Below, one piece after another: positions 59,689 through 64,000 of a DNA stretch of 64,000 nt. The position numbers and the translations under genes were made by a program. The DNA lies in contig CM041782.1 in assembly GCA_023374045.1 (NCBI GenBank), positions 186,142,925 through 186,206,924 on the forward strand. Direction: 5' to 3'. Position 1 is the first letter of the stretch, and the number at the start of each line of letters is the position of its first letter. The notes below the pieces were generated by a model. The model was not told where the DNA came from and ran no database searches. It was given only the letters and a program-made list of their open reading frames with translations. The DNA is from Limonium bicolor (lineage: Eukaryota; Streptophyta; Magnoliopsida; Caryophyllales; Plumbaginaceae).

Positions 59689-62600
59689 TGTAACACCCCT
59701 ACATCTTACTTCGCAACTAATTGAAATCGCAGCGGAATAAACGACTAAACATAACTAAACGCTTCGGTGCTACAACGCCGTCAACCACCCACGTGGTTAA
59801 CAAGGCAGAATAAATACAAGTGTACCGGTCTGATGATCAGACTCCCGAGCATAGAACTAAAACCATAATACATCATATACAATACCGAGTATTTAAATAC
59901 ATTCCTTCACTGTAAACTGTCAATATACCGCCATAGTAGTTTCAACGGATCAAAATACAATGCCACGGGAGCACAGGCGCATCCCGGGCTCAACATCCAA
60001 AATAAACCAAAGTACAACTGCAGCCTAGATCCTACAGCCACTCTGCTTCCTCGATCCTCATCCTGCAGTAAAAATATGGAGCCCCCGAGGGGGTCAGCAA
60101 CCCTTGGCTGGTATGGTTAACGCGCAGCCCATCGGCTACCGGGATACGCGCAACTAATTGTCATGATAACATGGCATTCATTTTAAACATAACATAACAT
60201 AACTAACATAACATATGTGGCATAGCATCATATGCATAGCACAACATCACATACACAGTGGATACTCTTTCCACAATAACAAACCAAGAAGGTTAAACAA
60301 CATAAGAGCCTAGAGAATGGTTCACCCTCATGTTAAGCTCGTTACACACACTCATTACCGTTCTGTTATTCGAACGAGTAACTTAAGTCACAGATGGTTC
60401 GGATATAGTGACCCGAACACACCACACAAACACATGTTCCCACTAAACCGATCATAAGTCAGAATAGGTAAGCTTTGGAGGAAGCTAGCGGGAGATCGAA
60501 CGCCAAATTAAGGAGAACAATCTTAACAACATAAGAGTCGAATCTGATTCAGATATCTACTCTTAACTTACATGCATGACCGGACAACCGGATTCCTCAC
60601 TTCCCAGTTAGCACTTGTTAGAAGTTCACGGTGGAACTTAACAAATAATACACAACAAGTGGTAAGTCATGTTAGACACTCACAAGGGAAATGAGTCACA
60701 TCAAACATCACAATAATATGAACAACGGTAAACTCATTACATGTTTAAGTCTTATAACGTCATAAACACAGAAAAACAAACAACACACAAGCCGGTGTAA
60801 ACCGGTAGGCAACAGACTGCAAGAAAACCATACCTTGGTCCTTGCTTCGATTGATTTCCACCGTAGGTCACTCCTATACATGTTTAAGAATGTCGGTTAA
60901 TTACTCACTTAACTTCAAATTTATTAAGTGTTTAACATGTATGACATGTTTTAATGTCTTAACTTATACTTAATCACCCACATTATACCCCCTAGGGTTT
61001 ATTACTTAAGCAATTCTTGTTTGTTTTTTTTTTACAAGTTTTGGTCCGACCGACCTTACCGACCGACCTTACACAAGGTCGGTCCATTCCAGAACATATT
61101 ACCGTCAAAATTTTCTACTCCGACCGACCTTGTAAGTTCGGTCGCATGTTCGGTCCATTCCCGAGAGTTTCTTCCCTTTGAAAATTCAGGCCCGACCGAA
61201 CTTGCCAAGTCCGGTCCCATGTTCGGTCGATTCCAGAAACTTAATTCGTACACAAAATACAAGCCCGACCGACCTTGCAAGTCCGGTCCCCAAGGTCGGT
61301 CCATTCCAGAAGCCAATTCTCGCAGGGTAAACTGGGCTCGACCGACCTTGCAAGTTCGGTCGCAAGTCGGTCTGCTCCAGACCCTTATTTTCCATTGCCA
61401 TTTAACTCCAAACTTCACCTCATATATCCTAGTACACCCTAACCTCATTTGGGCACTTCAAACACCCTTAAGACATCCTTAAACACTCATAAAACTCATT
61501 TTCTAATTCCTTAAACCTTTACTCATTTCTTCCCAAAATTCCTAACACTTACAATGTTTTCTCCTAGGTCTCCAAGTGGTGTTTCATACCTAAGATGATC
61601 ACTTATGCCAAAATACTCCCTCACCACAACAACATCATCTCTCAAGCATCTATTCTCCAACAACTCCTTATGTCATTCTTGAAATCCTTTTTCAAGTCTA
61701 CACTTTCTCCTTGTTCACCAAAGTTTGCTAAATCCTTAACACAAGTCCAAATGACTTTAGTGTATCCCAAAACATTCATTTGCATTATAAAATCCTCTAG
61801 AACATTGCCTAAGCCCTTTTCACATCTTAAAACACCTTAATGCATGTTTCTTTCACTAGAAAACTTAACCATTCTAAACATTTCTTAACTTATCAAACTC
61901 ATTTTAAACCCTTAAACTTCTTGTTTATTACCTAAATTTTGACATGACCACTCCTAGAACATTACTAAACCAAGACACATTGTCTTCACCATCAAACAAC
62001 CATGAACACTAAAATCCATCAAACACATCTTTATACACAAACTTCACACATTTAGCACTACATCACAATATAGTGCATAATTTAAATTGCATGGCACTTA
62101 GGCCCTTAAATAACATGGCTCTTAGGCCCTTAAGATGCATAAATCATAAACACTGAATTTCCACAATATATTTGCCTTTGACCTGCAAATACACTCAACA
62201 ACACATATGCCTTTTACTAAGCCCTTAAGAGCATTCTTCTAAGTCACTTCCCATTGGCTCCTTAGATCATTTTCATAAGCAATACAAGCTCATTTCTCCT
62301 AAGACTTTAAACCACATTAGGTTAGCATATTTACCTCTTTTCCTCACAAACTTCTTTCTTGTTTCCTTGTTTAAAATCGGCAAGGCTTTAGATTGTTTGT
62401 CAACTTCTAAACATTATACAAAAAACATAATGAGTATTCAAGCTTTAAGCTTCATCTCATTGTAAACCCTAGACTGTACATTGTTTCAAAAGCATTAAGA
62501 TAATTGTTTTACCTTAGAACTTGAAGAGAGTTTGAATATATACCAAGAGAGGACTCCACCTAGTCCATGAAAGGTTGGAATGAAGCTAGAACAAAGCAAC

Positions 62601-63590
62601 ATAAGGACTCCATTAAGAGTGATTTTCGGTCAAGATAAAAACATGGAGGAAACATCATTTTTCTTTGAGATTCCTTACCTAGAAGCAAAGGAGACAATAA
62701 TATGTAGAAATATAAGCTCAAGCTCCTTCAATGGTGGAACTCCATGGCACCGAAATGGTGGTCTTGAAGTTTTGAGAAGATAGAATGAAGAGCTTGATGA
62801 GAAGAGAATGGTGGTGTTTGTTTTTGATTTGGTTAAGTGAGCTAGAAATACAAGGGTCAAAGATGGAGTTTGTGTGTGTTATTACCGTGAGAGAGAGAGA
62901 AGAAGGGAAGGTGAGTTGGAACCGTGGAAATGAAGGAAGGAAAGAGAAATGAGTAAGTTTGCTTTTAGAAGATATTTATATAAAGTAAATAGTAACTAAG
63001 TAGTCATCTTTATTTACTTAACATGTTAACAAGGGTGGTGAGTCACCACACTTAAAAACCGGCCCCCAATAGTACTTAGGGGTATTAGTCTTTATTTGTC
63101 AATTTAATTACTTATAACATATGTTACAAACTAGCTTATAAATCACTATTCATAAAACAAGGCACATAGAAGTGAAATTTTTGATTTCCCATTGATATAG
63201 ACTTCCAAATGTGATACTATATAGTACACATGTTAATTAAAGAGTAATGATGGACATTTAGCCATTCAAAACTCATTTACAAGACAATTTTTCAAAAATG
63301 TGCTTTAAGACTCCTTAAAGCACATTTTGTGTTTTAACTTGTTTTCAAGCTTGGTTTTCTTTGGTAATTGGTTTAATATGTTCATTAGTATATAAATAAG
63401 GTCTTGGTAAGTTCATTAGGTCTTAACCAAGCTTATCCCAAGCTTAGAGCACATTTTGGCCTTTATTGACCTTAAAGCACATTTTGTGTTTTCTATTGTT
63501 TAAATTTGTTTACTAATGTTTCTAAGACTCTTTTTAGTCTTAATATACATTTAAATGTTTAAACAACATACTAAGGTTTGGGGTATTTCA
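59689..63590 (-). repeat. Element D 3' LTR (3902 bp)
   Basis: It begins TGTAACACCCC at 59689 and ends GGGGTATTTCA at 63590, where the polypurine tract (ATCTACCCCCCTTA on the plus strand) follows. It holds the group's hairpins at 60081-60093 and 60121-60152 and the 5-unit array at 61061-61377. It interrupts the LINE. The left flank is TAAAC; the other target copy is off the window. Confidence 0.85.
61061..61377. repeat. Hairpin array in the D LTR (5 units, mostly 72-73 bp period)
   Basis: The repeated GACCGACCTT-type arm starts at 61061, 61122, 61194, 61267 and 61340, i.e. steps of 61, 72, 73 and 73. Unit 4 is the cleanest: GACCGACCTTG and CAAGGTCGGTC, a perfect 11-bp stem in 35 nt. A 130-codon minus-strand frame (61056-61448) runs through the array sense to the element; its repeated RP..GPDL-type pieces follow from the DNA repeat. 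Confidence 0.85.
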
Positions 63591-63913
63591 ATCTACCCCC
63601 CTTAAAAGAACTTTGTCCTCAAAGTTCACACTTCCACATATCCTAAATGTTAGAACACGGGAATACATATAAACAATATTTCCATACAATATTAACAACA
63701 CACTTACATAACATTGGACACAAGTCCATACAATAACTCGGATAACATTGGACACAAGGTCCATACAACATATACAACATCATTCAGACACAACGGTCTG
63801 TATATGACAACATAACATAGACGATGTATTTAAATACACGTCGTACTCACATAACCGAAACGGCTCTACCCCCCTTAAAAAGGGGTACGCCCCGTACCCT
63901 ATACACATAAACA
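63591..63913 (-). mobile_element. Element D 3' untranslated interior with conserved hairpins
   Basis: After the polypurine tract come the AACTTTG/CAAAGTT hairpin (63609-63626) and ACCCCCC/GGGGT (63867-63885), both shared with A1, A2 and B. In D the second hairpin lies only about 275 bp from the LTR, and the polyprotein stop is 29 bp further in. In the A elements it is about 1.1-1.5 kb from the LTR. Confidence 0.75.
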
Positions 63914-64000
63914 CTAAGAAGTAAACAATGACGGGTACTTCGCCTTCATCTTATCTTCTCCCAAGTGGCCTCCTCAACGTCCTGGTTAGACCAAAGAACT
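63914..64000 (-). pseudogene. C-terminal end of a Ty3/Gypsy chromovirus polyprotein (chromodomain tail), partial
   Basis: Minus-strand translation gives VLWSNQDVEEATWE, the end of a retrotransposon chromodomain, and in a neighbouring frame DKMKAKYPSLFTS with a stop at 63914-63916. Both pieces match the usual chromovirus C-terminus, and the change of frame fits a one-base deletion between them, so this copy looks damaged (or the read is). The chromodomain steers integration by binding modified histones. The rest of the polyprotein is right of the window. This is the best evidence that the LTR group here belongs to the Tekay-type chromoviruses. Confidence 0.75.

Noticed and set aside
61056..61448. 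130-codon minus-strand frame with repeated Trp/Arg-Pro motifs
   Set aside because: The peptide repeat is produced by the DNA hairpin array. Steps of 61, 72, 73 and 73 bp are not consistently multiples of three, and A and B show no homologous peptide.

Overview
This is plant nuclear DNA, most likely from a eudicot with a repeat-rich genome. The evidence is a GT-AG spliced gene for a plant-specific mitochondrial complex II subunit (SDH6), Ty3/Gypsy and SIRE-type Ty1/Copia LTR retrotransposons, an L1-type LINE, and hAT, Mutator-like and Stowaway-like MITEs. No bacterial, viral or organellar gene set is present, and I cannot name the species. SDH6 (44891-49760) is the only host gene I can support.

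Positions 1-43690 are nested Ty3/Gypsy material. All boundaries and families were worked out by eye. A plus-strand LTR (call it L1; 5' part off the left edge) ends at 1741. It abuts a minus-strand element A1 (1742-15867), which carries a 5.3-kb solo LTR C (4475-9764) flanked by a perfect 5-bp duplication. A1 stops where a plus-strand element A2 begins (15868-29655; LTRs of 4404 and 4352 bp, noncoding interior of 5.0 kb). A2 is followed by a minus-strand element B (29656-43036, noncoding interior of 5.8 kb) and a fragment E (43037-43690). A1, A2 and B are large LTR elements without a polyprotein (LARD-like). A fifth family, D (59689 to beyond 64000), carries the end of a chromovirus polyprotein and is the best guide to the coding lineage that mobilised them. 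Sense is plus for L1 and A2 and minus for the others. All share the primer-binding or polypurine-tract architecture and a set of conserved hairpins.

Positions 43691-64000 hold the SDH6 neighbourhood: a poly(A)-ended insertion, the SDH6 promoter region, three exons with an intron 2 stuffed with nested transposons (a Mutator-like foldback and a Stowaway-like MITE inside a hAT element), then a decayed SIRE-type Copia element, two hAT-type MITEs (one with a Pol III-like A/B box pair), a decayed LINE and element D.

The most unusual signal is a mid-LTR array of 35-41-nt inverted repeats, spaced about 72-73 bp apart. It occurs at about the same place in A1, A2, B and D and in fragment E. The hairpin sequence differs between families while the size and spacing are kept, which suggests selection on structure or helical phase rather than on sequence.
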